DNA of 26,483 bases from a virus (IMGVR_UViG_3300042558_000512:1-26483), one strand, 5' to 3'; positions 1 through 7,416 are shown, counted from the first letter of the stretch. The notes: a model not told the origin generated them from the letters alone. Translations and numbers: made by a program.

Positions 1-77
1 TCAATACGAGGCATTTCAAAGTTGCCTGGGCCAAAGATGAATCTATATCTCTTACTAATATATCCGTATGGAGTCAT
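1..77 (-). CDS. Partial small hypothetical protein, cut by the window start
   Basis: An open frame starts with ATG at 77 and runs without a stop to the window edge, giving 25 visible residues that begin MTPYGYISKRYRF. Its start overlaps the stop of the preceding gene as ATGA (74-77), the coupling used throughout this cluster, which is the main reason to accept it. No family is recognised and the C-terminus is not in the window. Confidence 0.5.
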   Translation of the reverse strand, partial: MTPYGYISKRYRFIFGPGNFEMPRI

Positions 78-259
78 AGTTCAACTCCGAAATGTTTTTT
101 AATTTCCATAGCATCAACCATTCTTACCTGATCGCAACATTCCCTGACAATCAACTCGGCGAACTTTTCCAGATCAATATGCTTTTCGATCCACATATCA
201 TTATTCCAACGCCTCTCTACCCAGCATTGATCTTTGAGTTTTTCAATTCGTTCGTTCAT
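74..259 (-). CDS. Small phage protein, MNERI...KHFGVE family (copy 3)
   Basis: A 61-residue protein with the same frame as the genes at 256-480 and 853-1035: start MNERIEKL, centre EKFAELIVREC, end KKHFGVEL. The function is unknown; small proteins of this type recur in tailed phages as far as I recall. The start is preceded by GGAG supplied by the last codons of the upstream paralogue (CGGAGTTGAAGAATG), and the genes overlap as ATGA, so translation is probably coupled. It is the third paralogue in transcription order. Two cysteines occur side by side (RECCDQ). No catalytic motif is visible. Confidence 0.75.
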   Translation of the reverse strand: MNERIEKLKDQCWVERRWNNDMWIEKHIDLEKFAELIVRECCDQVRMVDAMEIKKHFGVEL

Positions 260-480
260 TCTTCAACTCCGAAATGTTTTGCCAACACTCCTTGAAAGTC
301 ACTTATTGCCGCTGTAAAATATTTGGCTGGCGTGCTATTTGAAAAACTATATTTTTCTTCTTCCGTTATTGCTAGATTCATACACTCCCTGACAATCAAC
401 TCGGCGAACTTATGAAGCATCTCGGATTTGTTAGTGTAAATTCCCGCTTCAATTGCAAGTTCTATGATTCGTTCATTCAT
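256..480 (-). CDS. Small phage protein, MNERI...KHFGVE family (copy 2)
   Basis: A 74-residue protein starting MNERIIELAIEAGIY, with KFAELIVRECMN in the middle and KHFGVEE at the end. The frame is open 16 codons further upstream, but AAGGAG lies 8 bases before the ATG at 480, so this start is preferred. It is a paralogue of 74-259 and 853-1035 with a longer middle segment (roughly residues 35-65). It overlaps the next gene by ATGA at 256-259. The function is unknown; the mixture of acidic and basic residues suggests a small soluble helical protein. Confidence 0.78.
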   Translation of the reverse strand: MNERIIELAIEAGIYTNKSEMLHKFAELIVRECMNLAITEEEKYSFSNSTPAKYFTAAISDFQGVLAKHFGVEE

Positions 481-490
481 TCTTAACTCC

Positions 491-667
491 TTAAAATAGA
501 GAAACGGGCGGAATCTTTGAACTTCCACTGTTTCTGTTGAGAATATGTTGATACTTTTCTGGGTGATCTTTCATATCCTGCAGACGCTTATAGAATCGTT
601 CTTCAATCTCTTGATCCCGACAAGTAGTATTGAAGAAGTTGCGAATCTTTTCTAATAGTGTTTTCAT
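491..667 (-). CDS. Small hypothetical protein (58 aa)
   Basis: A 58-codon frame that fills the gap between the genes at 256-480 and 671-856. It starts MKTLLEKIRNFFNTT, continues with a charged helical stretch (RDQEIEERFYKRLQDMKD) and ends PPVSLF. GAGG lies 14 bases before the ATG at 667, inside the last codons of the upstream gene, which is a longer spacing than usual. It sits 3 bases after the upstream stop and shares its MKT start with that neighbour. No family is recognised. The case rests on packing, strand, codon make-up and the absence of any other use for this DNA. Confidence 0.6.
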   Translation of the reverse strand: MKTLLEKIRNFFNTTCRDQEIEERFYKRLQDMKDHPEKYQHILNRNSGSSKIPPVSLF

Positions 668-670
668 TCG

Positions 671-856
671 TTATCCAATCACCTCAAATGTAATTTTCAC
701 CCGAGAACCCACTGGCAAATTATCGCTGAACCAAAAATAATCTTTGGGCAAAGTGTTCTTTGAGTGATCAAACAATGCCTCAAGACGATTTAGTATCGTC
801 AAGTTTTTTTCTGTTTCCTCATCATCCCACAGGGTCATTTCAAATTCTGTTTTCAT
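671..856 (-). CDS. Small acidic hypothetical protein
   Basis: A 61-residue protein (MKTEFEMTLWDDEETEKN...) ending RVKITFEVIG. It is not a paralogue of its neighbours but sits between two MNERI-family genes and uses the same leader: the end of the upstream paralogue (TTTTGGAGTTGAAGAATG) gives both GGAG and an ATGA overlap at 853-856. It is rich in acidic residues in the first half. The function is unknown, with no membrane segment or metal-binding motif. Confidence 0.7.
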   Translation of the reverse strand: MKTEFEMTLWDDEETEKNLTILNRLEALFDHSKNTLPKDYFWFSDNLPVGSRVKITFEVIG

Positions 857-1035
857 TCTTCAACTCCAAAATGTTTGTTCAAGAAAATAAAGGCATCATC
901 ATGTCCGTTGATAATCAATTCCTGCATAATTTCTTCTAAAATCAACTCGGCGAACTTTTCAATCCTAGTATCAAATTTTGAGTGATGACTATCCCAGCCA
1001 GCCTGTTCGGCAAGTTCTTTAATTCGTTCGTTCAT
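853..1035 (-). CDS. Small phage protein, MNERI...KHFGVE family (copy 1)
   Basis: A 60-residue protein: MNERIKELAEQAGWD, EKFAELILEEIMQEL, then LNKHFGVEE. The frame is open to 1095, but those upstream codons coincide with a consensus promoter at 1067-1095, so the ATG at 1035 is taken as the start. It is the first gene after that promoter and the first of the three paralogues. Its stop overlaps the ATG of 671-856 as ATGA. The biochemical role is unknown. The conserved tail contains the ribosome binding site of the next gene, so the tail may be kept partly for that reason. Confidence 0.75.
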   Translation of the reverse strand: MNERIKELAEQAGWDSHHSKFDTRIEKFAELILEEIMQELIINGHDDAFIFLNKHFGVEE

Positions 1036-1066
1036 AACTTTTTTCCAAACAAGGTAGTAAGACTCT

Positions 1067-1095
1067 ATTATATACTCAAATCTATTTGATGTCAA
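1067..1095 (-). promoter_or_regulatory. Consensus sigma70-type promoter with palindrome in spacer
   Basis: On the minus strand TTGACA (1090-1095), a 17-nt spacer and TATAAT (1067-1072) match the bacterial consensus exactly. The spacer holds the perfect inverted repeat TCAAAT-CT-ATTTGA (1076-1089), a plausible operator. It would drive the small-gene cluster from 1035 to the window edge. It fits an early promoter read by host RNA polymerase. Confidence 0.85.
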
Positions 1096-1100
1096 CCTTT

Positions 1101-1544
1101 TCAGCTTACTTCTGTTCTTCCTTCTCCAATATCCTTAGCACGGACCACTCTCATATCTGTAGCCTGTGCCCGATTCTCAGGATCAGCTTGTTGCTGCTCA
1201 TATAGTTCAAGTGCTACGTTTCTGCATACCGTCTGAAACCACCGATCTACAATGATAGTATCACTGTCATCGTCACGCATCTTATATCCTGCACGTATCA
1301 AGTTCAATACGAATTTGTCATTGAAGTCAAGTTCAAACGCACCACTGTTAATATCATATGGATCAATTTCCATCTTTAGAATATTAACATAGGGCAGTCC
1401 TTCAGTATTTGCCTTTTCTTTGTCAGATATAATAGGTTCTTCCTTCTTTGCCTTTGGTTTGCGAGGTTTCTTTTCCTTAACTGGATTTGGTATCTCTACG
1501 ATTGGTTCTGGCTTTTTGCCAAATAATTTATCAAATAGTCCCAT
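1101..1544 (-). CDS. Hypothetical phage protein, MGLFDKLFGKK family
   Basis: A 147-residue protein beginning MGLFDKLFGKKPEP, followed by a lysine/proline-rich linker (about residues 14-40) and a compact C-terminal part with the stretches DRWFQTVCRNVALELYE and MRVVRAKDIGEGRTEVS. The ATG at 1544 lies inside the end of uvdE (13-nt overlap) and is preceded by GAAAGAT. An upstream in-frame extension to 1619 would lie wholly inside uvdE and is rejected. I recognise the type as a recurrent phage hypothetical but know no function. The amphipathic start could contact membrane or a partner protein (inference). Confidence 0.7.
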   Translation of the reverse strand: MGLFDKLFGKKPEPIVEIPNPVKEKKPRKPKAKKEEPIISDKEKANTEGLPYVNILKMEIDPYDINSGAFELDFNDKFVLNLIRAGYKMRDDDSDTIIVDRWFQTVCRNVALELYEQQQADPENRAQATDMRVVRAKDIGEGRTEVS

Positions 1545-2556
1545 GTTTATATCTTTCAAATAATTTAAAGCTAGCAAGATTTTTCCATTTTGATTCACAC
1601 ATGATATCAAAGTTCTCAAGAAATGTCAATGCCCAATCGTTCACTGCATCATTCCAGTATTGGTCACTATGTGCCCGCAATTTCTGTTTACTATAGCCTG
1701 CTGCAATCAACGCACCATGATCGGGTAATCGGGTTGCGGAATGTTCTCCGAGTATATCTTCGCGGCTAACACTGTAATGCATAGTAGGGCGAATACCACG
1801 CCAACTATCAATAACCCGTTGTACAAGCGCATCAGTAGGCTGAATGTATTCTCCTTCACGAATCCAATTATGATGGATATCGAGGACCGTAGGTACGAGG
1901 TCAGATAATGATAAGCAGTCAAGTAGTCCATGTGTGTATTCCTCATTCTCTAGTGTAAGTGTGTTTCTTGCCTCAGGGGATAACCGATTATAAACATCTC
2001 TGATACCCTGAGGACCTTTTCTACCAGAAATGTGAACATTAACTTTGAAGTCTTGAAATGATTTGCCATAGCCCATCCAACGAACCATATCGCAATGATA
2101 TTCAAATTCTTCTATACTCTTATTTACTACTTCTTCACGATCACTCGCTAAAACTGTAAATTGACCTGGGTGAAAACTTAGACGAACATCATTAGCTCGT
2201 GCAGTTTCACCAATAGGTGCCATCCAGTGTTCTAGTTTGTTTTGAATATCACTGTCGTGCCAAAAATCTTTCCAGTCATCATGTGTATAAAAACTCAGCA
2301 TATCACTAGTCAGCCGAACCATACGTAGTTCGGGTTGTAGTGTTGCTACTTTTTTAACTAGATTGTGGGTATGTAAAATGTTGCGTTTTGCAACTTCAAT
2401 CACCTTTTCTTCTGCGATACTACGCTTTTGCCTAGCTGCCCAAGCGAGAGTAGTACCACCAGTATTCATTTCGGGTATGCTAACTACTTCGCCCTTAGTG
2501 TTTAGTTTACTAAATTTGCAAGCAAATCCAATGCGGTTGATAGATTGATTTGTCAA
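1531..2556 (-). CDS. uvsE: UV damage endonuclease (UvdE/UvsE family)
   Basis: A 341-residue protein matching the UVDE family, TIM-barrel metal-dependent endonucleases that nick 5' of pyrimidine dimers and 6-4 photoproducts. Visible family hallmarks in order are IGFACKF at the N-terminus, RLSFHPGQFTVL, the metal-ligand stretch LTLENEEYTH, LDIHHNWI, MHYSVSR and AHSDQYW. The length is close to bacterial members (about 300 aa). The start is TTG at 2556, because an in-frame stop lies three codons upstream and no ATG precedes the conserved core. It is transcribed from the promoter at 2589-2617. It probably repairs phage DNA independently of the host, useful in sunlit water. Confidence 0.93.
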   Translation of the reverse strand: MTNQSINRIGFACKFSKLNTKGEVVSIPEMNTGGTTLAWAARQKRSIAEEKVIEVAKRNILHTHNLVKKVATLQPELRMVRLTSDMLSFYTHDDWKDFWHDSDIQNKLEHWMAPIGETARANDVRLSFHPGQFTVLASDREEVVNKSIEEFEYHCDMVRWMGYGKSFQDFKVNVHISGRKGPQGIRDVYNRLSPEARNTLTLENEEYTHGLLDCLSLSDLVPTVLDIHHNWIREGEYIQPTDALVQRVIDSWRGIRPTMHYSVSREDILGEHSATRLPDHGALIAAGYSKQKLRAHSDQYWNDAVNDWALTFLENFDIMCESKWKNLASFKLFERYKHGTI

Positions 2557-2572
2557 GATAAAAGTCTAAAGT

Positions 2573-2580
2573 GATAAATA
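2573..2580 (+). promoter_or_regulatory. T4-late-promoter-like octamer GATAAATA
   Basis: GATAAATA on the plus strand differs by one base from the T4 late -10 TATAAATA and lies 55 bases before the start of the only plus-strand gene pair. No good -35 is present, as expected for a late promoter. It overlaps the leader of the divergent uvsE transcript. The match is short and could be chance in AT-rich DNA, but the position fits. Confidence 0.4.
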
Positions 2581-2588
2581 ATACATGT

Positions 2589-2617
2589 AGTGTAACATAT
2601 TTACACAATAAAGTCAA
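2589..2617 (-). promoter_or_regulatory. Sigma70-type promoter for uvsE
   Basis: Minus-strand TTGACT (2612-2617), 17-nt spacer, TACACT (2589-2594). The inverted repeat GTGTAA-catat-TTACAC (2590-2606) overlaps the -10. It points at uvsE, whose TTG start is at 2556. The intergenic stretch 2557-2635 therefore serves both directions. Confidence 0.65.
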
Positions 2618-2635
2618 CTATTTACGGACAACAAC

Positions 2636-3748
2636 ATGAGATTTAATGAAATAACCGAGAGTTCTCCAGAAGACCGATTTAAAAAGTATATCAGACCAGT
2701 GGTAAAAACCACTCCAAAGATTGAAAAGGATAATAATCCTGCAGGAAGAACAACTGACCACGTGGAATGGAAAGTTACGACTCCAACTGGTGAGATTCAC
2801 AGATATAATTCTAAAAAACAAGCACAAGAAAAGTTTGATTCTTTTGGCCAACAAGATGTGGCGGAAGGCATTGTAGGTGACATGTATCACGGAGCTAAAC
2901 ACGGAATTAAACTTATGACTAGTCCTAGTTACCGCGCATTAAACAAAGCAGCTAATGCTTCTCACGATTTAAGTTATAGTTTGAAAATGGCAGAACGTGA
3001 CGATATGATAAGAAAATATGTTAAAAGATTTGGTGAATTACCGGGTTTCTATGCAAATGACCCAGCAATGATTAAAAAATTCCTAGGGAAAGGTTCCAAT
3101 AATATTACTTCGGAGGGTGTGGAGAAAGGTGATAAAAAGCCCTATCCTAAGACTTGGCACGATGTTGATCCTAAACTTGGTAAGCAAGTTGATAAAATGA
3201 GTCAGGCAGAAAAAGTCAAAAAAGGTTTAGCACATCCCAATACACTGAAGAAAAGTAAAGAGCAAGGTGTGGCGGAAGGTGCAGCACTACCTCCTGAAGT
3301 AATTGAGTTGATAAAGAAAATTGCTCAAAGTTCAGCAACACCAGAACATAAAAAAGCCATGATTGATGCCTTGGTTGCAAAACACAGTAAACAAGGTGTG
3401 GCGGAGGGTGAAACTTGGTCAAAGCACAATAACAAACGTGCAGGTGGGATGAGTAAAAAGAGTGTAGCCAGTTATCGCCGCAGTCATCCTGGTAGCAAGA
3501 TTCAAACAGCAGTAACAACTAAACCAAGCAAACTTAAAAAAGGCAGCAAAGCAGCAAAGCGTAGAGCTAGCTTTTGTGCAAGAATGCGTGGAATGAAGAA
3601 ACATCGTACCGGTGCAAAAACTGCAAACGATCCAAATAGCAATATAAATAAAAGTCTACGTAGATGGCATTGCGAATCTATAGAAGAACTACAAGAATTA
3701 GTAATGCTTGCTGAACAATTTATTAGGAATAAGAAAAATGAACTTTAA
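2636..3748 (+). CDS. Modular VAEG-repeat protein, candidate packaged head protein
   Basis: A 370-residue basic protein. The start MRFNEITESS resembles the short T4 capsid-targeting sequences, with ITE|S as a possible prohead-protease cut. Three copies of QGVAEG or QDVAEG (residues 73-78, 210-215, 253-258) divide it into four modules: one with WKVTTPTGEIHRYNSKKQAQ, a long charged module, a short helical module (LPPEVIELIKKIAQ), and a very basic C-terminal module with two cysteines (KKGSKAAKRRASFCARMRGM ... RRWHC). That last module recalls small phage/virus domains of unknown function. It overlaps the next gene by 11 bases. I infer a virion polyprotein; no enzymatic motif is seen. Confidence 0.8.
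   Translation: MRFNEITESSPEDRFKKYIRPVVKTTPKIEKDNNPAGRTTDHVEWKVTTPTGEIHRYNSKKQAQEKFDSFGQQDVAEGIVGDMYHGAKHGIKLMTSPSYRALNKAANASHDLSYSLKMAERDDMIRKYVKRFGELPGFYANDPAMIKKFLGKGSNNITSEGVEKGDKKPYPKTWHDVDPKLGKQVDKMSQAEKVKKGLAHPNTLKKSKEQGVAEGAALPPEVIELIKKIAQSSATPEHKKAMIDALVAKHSKQGVAEGETWSKHNNKRAGGMSKKSVASYRRSHPGSKIQTAVTTKPSKLKKGSKAAKRRASFCARMRGMKKHRTGAKTANDPNSNINKSLRRWHCESIEELQELVMLAEQFIRNKKNEL
2852..2868 (+). repeat. VAEG repeat word, copy 1 (Q-D-V-A-E-G)
   Basis: CAAGATGTGGCGGAAGG, one base off the consensus CAAGGTGTGGCGGAAGG (G to A turns Gly into Asp). In frame at residues 73-78 of the 2636 protein. The same variant occurs at 25745-25761 on the other strand. Confidence 0.9.
3263..3279 (+). repeat. 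VAEG repeat word, copy 2 (exact consensus)
   Basis: Exact consensus CAAGGTGTGGCGGAAGG, at residues 210-215 of the 2636 protein, between a charged module and the short LPPEVIELIKK module. Confidence 0.9.
3392..3408 (+). repeat. VAEG repeat word, copy 3
   Basis: CAAGGTGTGGCGGAGGG, a silent GAA to GAG change only. It marks the boundary before the basic cysteine-containing C-terminal module (residue 259 onward). Confidence 0.9.
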
Positions 3749-5258
3749 AGAATTACACGAGGGCGCAGAGCCAAAGATGCCGGGTGCCCCAAAAGGTATC
3801 TCAATTATGACACCTCAGCAATTTGTTGCTAGTGCAGGTGACATGCCTGAAGAAGAAGGTGTGGCGGAAGGCCAGGTGACACCTGATCCTTATGATCGAG
3901 GTTACTACGATGGTCAAAGAATGGGATCAAACTCGTATCATAATCCTTATAGTAGAGCAGATGAACCCACTGAGTGGGATGAATATAAATCGGGGTTCAA
4001 TATGGCCCAGATAGAATTACAAAACGATCTTGAAGACAACGGGTTTTCAGAAGGTGTGGCGGAGGGCCAAGAACACTTAGATAGAATTCGTAGTCTTTCT
4101 GGGTTAGGTGAAGCAACCAAACTACCAGCACAAACTCGTGATTTAGATAGTCAAGAGTTTCAAGACTACATGAAACGTATCGTAGGCACACCTGACTTAG
4201 ATAAAGCCGGTAACGTTAAGGTAGATAAAAAGGGCAATGAAAAGTATACTACTGGCAAGACTGCCGGCGACAAATACAAAATGCCCTATATCCATCGTAG
4301 TAGTGTAGTCTCATACTTAAGTCCAGATGGTAAGTCATACGATGAAGATGCGGTTAAGAAAACATTATCAATTCGTCCTAAAGCATTATTAAAACAAAAC
4401 GAAAAGATGAAGCATAGTAATGGAGAGTTTGAACAATTCTTTAACGTTGGATTCGCAGCATTGGTAGGTATTGCATTAGATGAACAAACAAATAATCTAA
4501 TTGTTGTTAATACTTGCCCCGGTGCTGGTTCATGTAAAGTTGACTGTTTCGCTATGAAGGGCGGTAAGATCCAATTTAAGGCAGCTTGGCAAAGTGACGG
4601 AAGAATACTAACATATCTATTGAATGATCCAGATGGTTTCTTTAATCAACTAAGCAATGAAATCTCTGTTGAATCACAAGCAGCAGCAAAGGGTGATAAG
4701 AAATTCCCTAATGGTTGGCAAGTAACAGTTCGCTGGCATGATGCCGGTGACTTCTTCAGTCCAGAATACTTAGATATGGCATTGAAGATGGCTGCTAAAC
4801 ATCCTGATGTTAGATTCTATGCTTACACTAAGATGGCAGGAGCAGCATTAGCTCAGAAGCCAGATAACTTTATTATCAATTGGAGTGAAGGTGCTAACAC
4901 TGCACAAGAAAAACAAGTTAAAGCAAAAGATCCAAACTTAGATACAACTAAAAATAGCCGCATCGTTCCAGAAAAACTATTCTATGATTTACTAGCTAAA
5001 GATGAGAAAGGTAACTTGAAAAAGACTGATGACGGAGCATGGCAACCTGCTAGTCCTGAGGCTCTTGCTGAAATGAAACAACGTATTGCAAAAGAATACG
5101 GTATTAGTGTTTCAAGCATATTAAGTTATACTGAATATATGGCCAAACGAAATTCAATTCCTTCTGGCATGAAGTATAATGTTATTGTTGCCCCGGGCGA
5201 AGGCGATGTTAGTGCCAATGATCCTGGTGTACTAAGTACATTATTGTTAAGACACTAG
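3738..5258 (+). CDS. GP88-like domain protein fused to VAEG modules
   Basis: A 506-residue protein. The ATG at 3738 is chosen because AGGA precedes it and the result, MNFKELHEGA, resembles a T4 capsid-targeting sequence with LHE|G as a cut site; ten more codons are open upstream inside the previous gene. VAEG motifs at 40-45 and 105-110 bound a YDRGYYDGQRMGS...YKSGF module. From about 190 on it resembles the GP88 family of phage proteins (function unknown): a CPGAGSCKVDC cysteine cluster (C260, C266, C270), VTVRWHDAGDFFSPEYLD and VRFYAYTKMAG. The cysteines suggest a metal site. It ends convergently with the epimerase gene, the two stops sharing CTA (5255-5258). Confidence 0.82.
   Translation: MNFKELHEGAEPKMPGAPKGISIMTPQQFVASAGDMPEEEGVAEGQVTPDPYDRGYYDGQRMGSNSYHNPYSRADEPTEWDEYKSGFNMAQIELQNDLEDNGFSEGVAEGQEHLDRIRSLSGLGEATKLPAQTRDLDSQEFQDYMKRIVGTPDLDKAGNVKVDKKGNEKYTTGKTAGDKYKMPYIHRSSVVSYLSPDGKSYDEDAVKKTLSIRPKALLKQNEKMKHSNGEFEQFFNVGFAALVGIALDEQTNNLIVVNTCPGAGSCKVDCFAMKGGKIQFKAAWQSDGRILTYLLNDPDGFFNQLSNEISVESQAAAKGDKKFPNGWQVTVRWHDAGDFFSPEYLDMALKMAAKHPDVRFYAYTKMAGAALAQKPDNFIINWSEGANTAQEKQVKAKDPNLDTTKNSRIVPEKLFYDLLAKDEKGNLKKTDDGAWQPASPEALAEMKQRIAKEYGISVSSILSYTEYMAKRNSIPSGMKYNVIVAPGEGDVSANDPGVLSTLLLRH
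3855..3871 (+). repeat. VAEG repeat word, copy 4 (E-G-V-A-E-G)
   Basis: GAAGGTGTGGCGGAAGG, where the first codon is Glu instead of Gln. Residues 40-45 of the GP88-like protein, 31 residues after the putative LHE|G cut. Confidence 0.9.
4050..4066 (+). repeat. VAEG repeat word, copy 5 (E-G-V-A-E-G)
   Basis: GAAGGTGTGGCGGAGGG, carrying both the Glu codon of copy 4 and the silent GAG change of copy 3. Residues 105-110, just before the LDRIRSLSGLGEA segment. Confidence 0.9.
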
Positions 5259-6088
5259 ACCTTAAGAAGTTCGTCTAAAGAGTATAACTCTTTCATATAG
5301 GGTGACACATTATCTAATACAGATACTGCTAAGTCACCCTTTCTTCTTGGACCTATCTTTGTAAGCAAATTAATATTAGGTATGTTATTTACTTCTTTGA
5401 ACTTATTAACTATCTCAGCAACAGTATAACCTACCCCATGCCCTAAGCATTCTATTTGATTACTTGGCTTCTCAATAGCAGTACGCAATGCGTCACATAT
5501 CTCATTTACATGAACATAATCACGCATACATGTTCCATCTCGGGTATCATAGTCATTCCCAAAAATAGTAAACTCGCCCTTTTCTTTTGATTTAATTAAA
5601 TTGTGCATTAAACCATCTGGATTAGTTGGTGCAAATCCATCACTGCCAATTACGTTGTAAAATCTAAAGATTGTGTAATCTTTGGGATTATGTACAGTAC
5701 AATATTCACGCACAACATCTTCCGCAGCACGTTTACTAATACCATATGCGCTACCACAATCTTGTGCTGCACCTGTGCTAGCAAAGATAAAGTTCTTTGT
5801 CTTAATCTTATTAAGTACATTCATCGTCCCATTCAAATTGGTAATATAATATTGAATAGGTATTTGTTCACTTTCACCTACATTAACCAATGCTGCTAAA
5901 TGTATTACTGCATCAAATTCTTGATCAATGGTAAATAATTTACGAATATCAATATTATACCAATCTTTAAGCCGATCTGTCTGCGGAACATTAATATCTA
6001 ACCCATATACTTCATATGAATCTGCTAACATCTTGGAAAGATGACTACCGATGTAACCTGAATTACCTGTTATTAATACTTTTTTCAT
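5255..6088 (-). CDS. NAD-dependent sugar epimerase/dehydratase (extended SDR, GalE-like)
   Basis: A 277-residue extended short-chain dehydrogenase/reductase. The Rossmann motif GNSGYIG is at residues 8-14, HLAALVNVGES follows at 63-73, and the catalytic pair is Y115-x3-K119 (AYGISKRA). FRFYNVIGS and MRDYVHVNEI are typical of UDP-glucose/UDP-GlcNAc 4-epimerases. It is shorter than GalE (about 338 aa), mainly in the substrate half, so the exact sugar cannot be assigned. It follows the glycosyltransferase with a 4-nt overlap, so the pair probably prepares and transfers a nucleotide sugar. The acceptor (phage DNA, capsid or host surface) is unknown. Confidence 0.88.
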   Translation of the reverse strand: MKKVLITGNSGYIGSHLSKMLADSYEVYGLDINVPQTDRLKDWYNIDIRKLFTIDQEFDAVIHLAALVNVGESEQIPIQYYITNLNGTMNVLNKIKTKNFIFASTGAAQDCGSAYGISKRAAEDVVREYCTVHNPKDYTIFRFYNVIGSDGFAPTNPDGLMHNLIKSKEKGEFTIFGNDYDTRDGTCMRDYVHVNEICDALRTAIEKPSNQIECLGHGVGYTVAEIVNKFKEVNNIPNINLLTKIGPRRKGDLAVSVLDNVSPYMKELYSLDELLKV

Positions 6089-7416
6089 TCAAAACTAAAA
6101 AGACTTTCGCCCTCTTCCTCTGGTTCAAACGATGGGTCTTTAGTTAAGTAAGTATCATCGTCTGTATATATTATACGAAATTTATGCTTGTTTGTCAACA
6201 CCGACTTTATATCGTCAATGCACAACAATCTACGTCCAAGATCAGTATTAAACTCACTTAACTTAGTTGTAGTTTCTTCACATATCTTTGCGGTATTGCT
6301 ATTAGACTTTTTACATTCAAAATCATTGAAACAACTGTTCCATTTGTGAAACACACCCGCTTCCACTTCTTGCGTATGTTTCAATGCACCTGTATCATAG
6401 TATGATTTAGCTGTGGTATATTGGTTGTATAGTGCTGTAACTACTTCAGCCATATGCTTTTTGTCAGTTCTATAAAAATAGACACTATTGAAGTTTTTAG
6501 TCCAGCGCATATCATCTAAGCAAACTGTTGGCATCTGTGATATTTCTTCATAGAAAGCCATACCATAACTCTCAACTGAACTAGGATTGAATGCAACTCT
6601 GCAACCGGTAATGAAGTCTACTTTTTGTTGTCCAATGATGCTGACACCGATCTTATAATCAGTTATGCCCATCTTCTTAAATCGTTCTTCAAACTTCTTT
6701 GCACCATTCGCATTAGTCATAACTCGTGCAGGTAGTTTAGTTTGTTCAATCAAGTCTAAGTAAAGTTCTGGGTTCTTACCTTCTTCCCATCTACCAATAA
6801 ACAATACACCTTCACGCAGCACATGATGTTCATCTAGTAATCCCATCTCAGTGATTGGAATAGGTAACTGATATGCATTAGTAAAGTGTAACTGATTAAA
6901 CTTACTCTGTGTACCAATAGTGATACCGTACAATTCCAATTGCTTACGCATCAACTCATTGGTATTGTACAAGAAAGGATTCTTTGTGTCTTTGAAAATT
7001 TGACTTTCTAAATGAGTATATGCAATTATTTGTATAACATCTTCTAAACCCATTGTGCTAGCAACCTGAACAGTTTCGTAAGTATTGCAGATTAATGCGT
7101 CATAGATATTATGTTCCAATGCTTCAACAATACTATTGCGAAAGTTAACCATACGTTCATAGCAGAATGTATCACCATACATAAAGATATTGCTATGGTC
7201 ATAGTACTTTAATGATTCCAGCGGAGCTATAACATTTGCCTTCAAAGATTTGACAAACTCATTATTTTGTGGTTCTTTGTCTGTTATGATATCAACTTTG
7301 ATGTTGTGACTATCCATTAACTCACAGAAACTTTTTGCAAACTGCCCTATGCCACCGTGTGGTACTAGTGTTTGATAGCTTACTAAGAAGCCAATTCGTT
7401 TGTTATAGGTTCGCAT
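6085..7416 (-). CDS. Glycosyltransferase, GT4-like (GT-B fold)
   Basis: A 443-residue protein. The N-terminal half carries HGGIGQFAKSFCELM (typical GG-x-G donor/acceptor loop of GT4) and the C-terminal half carries VLFIGRWEEGKNPELYLDLI, then NPSSVESYGMAFYEE, the usual E-x7-E-like region for nucleotide-sugar binding. The start is the ATG at 7416, preceded by GAGA at 10 bases; a TTG four codons upstream (7428) is possible but less likely. It overlaps the 7403-7606 gene. The last 80 residues are charged and poorly conserved by eye, ending PEEEGESLFSFE. Donor and acceptor are not deducible. Confidence 0.82.
   Translation of the reverse strand: MRTYNKRIGFLVSYQTLVPHGGIGQFAKSFCELMDSHNIKVDIITDKEPQNNEFVKSLKANVIAPLESLKYYDHSNIFMYGDTFCYERMVNFRNSIVEALEHNIYDALICNTYETVQVASTMGLEDVIQIIAYTHLESQIFKDTKNPFLYNTNELMRKQLELYGITIGTQSKFNQLHFTNAYQLPIPITEMGLLDEHHVLREGVLFIGRWEEGKNPELYLDLIEQTKLPARVMTNANGAKKFEERFKKMGITDYKIGVSIIGQQKVDFITGCRVAFNPSSVESYGMAFYEEISQMPTVCLDDMRWTKNFNSVYFYRTDKKHMAEVVTALYNQYTTAKSYYDTGALKHTQEVEAGVFHKWNSCFNDFECKKSNSNTAKICEETTTKLSEFNTDLGRRLLCIDDIKSVLTNKHKFRIIYTDDDTYLTKDPSFEPEEEGESLFSFE

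Noticed and set aside
1036-1100. N-terminal extension of the 853-1035 gene up to 1095
   Set aside because: The extra codons coincide with a perfect promoter, and the MNERI start matches the paralogues.
1707-1946. Minus-strand frame with a hydrophobic segment inside uvsE
   Set aside because: Lies wholly within the conserved UvdE core in another frame.
3216-3518. Minus-strand frame opposite the VAEG gene, and similar long frames opposite 24600-25760
   Set aside because: Antisense shadows of the repeated, biased codons; no ribosome site and no plausible protein sequence.
2852-4066. Ten regularly worded repeats as a CRISPR-like array
   Set aside because: The spacing is 100-700 bases and irregular, all copies are in frame inside long genes, and they occur on both strands at two distant places.
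5255-7416. Epimerase and glycosyltransferase as a DNA glucosylation pair like T4 Agt/Bgt
   Set aside because: No T4-type glucosyltransferase signature and no hydroxymethylase in the window; the acceptor is left open.
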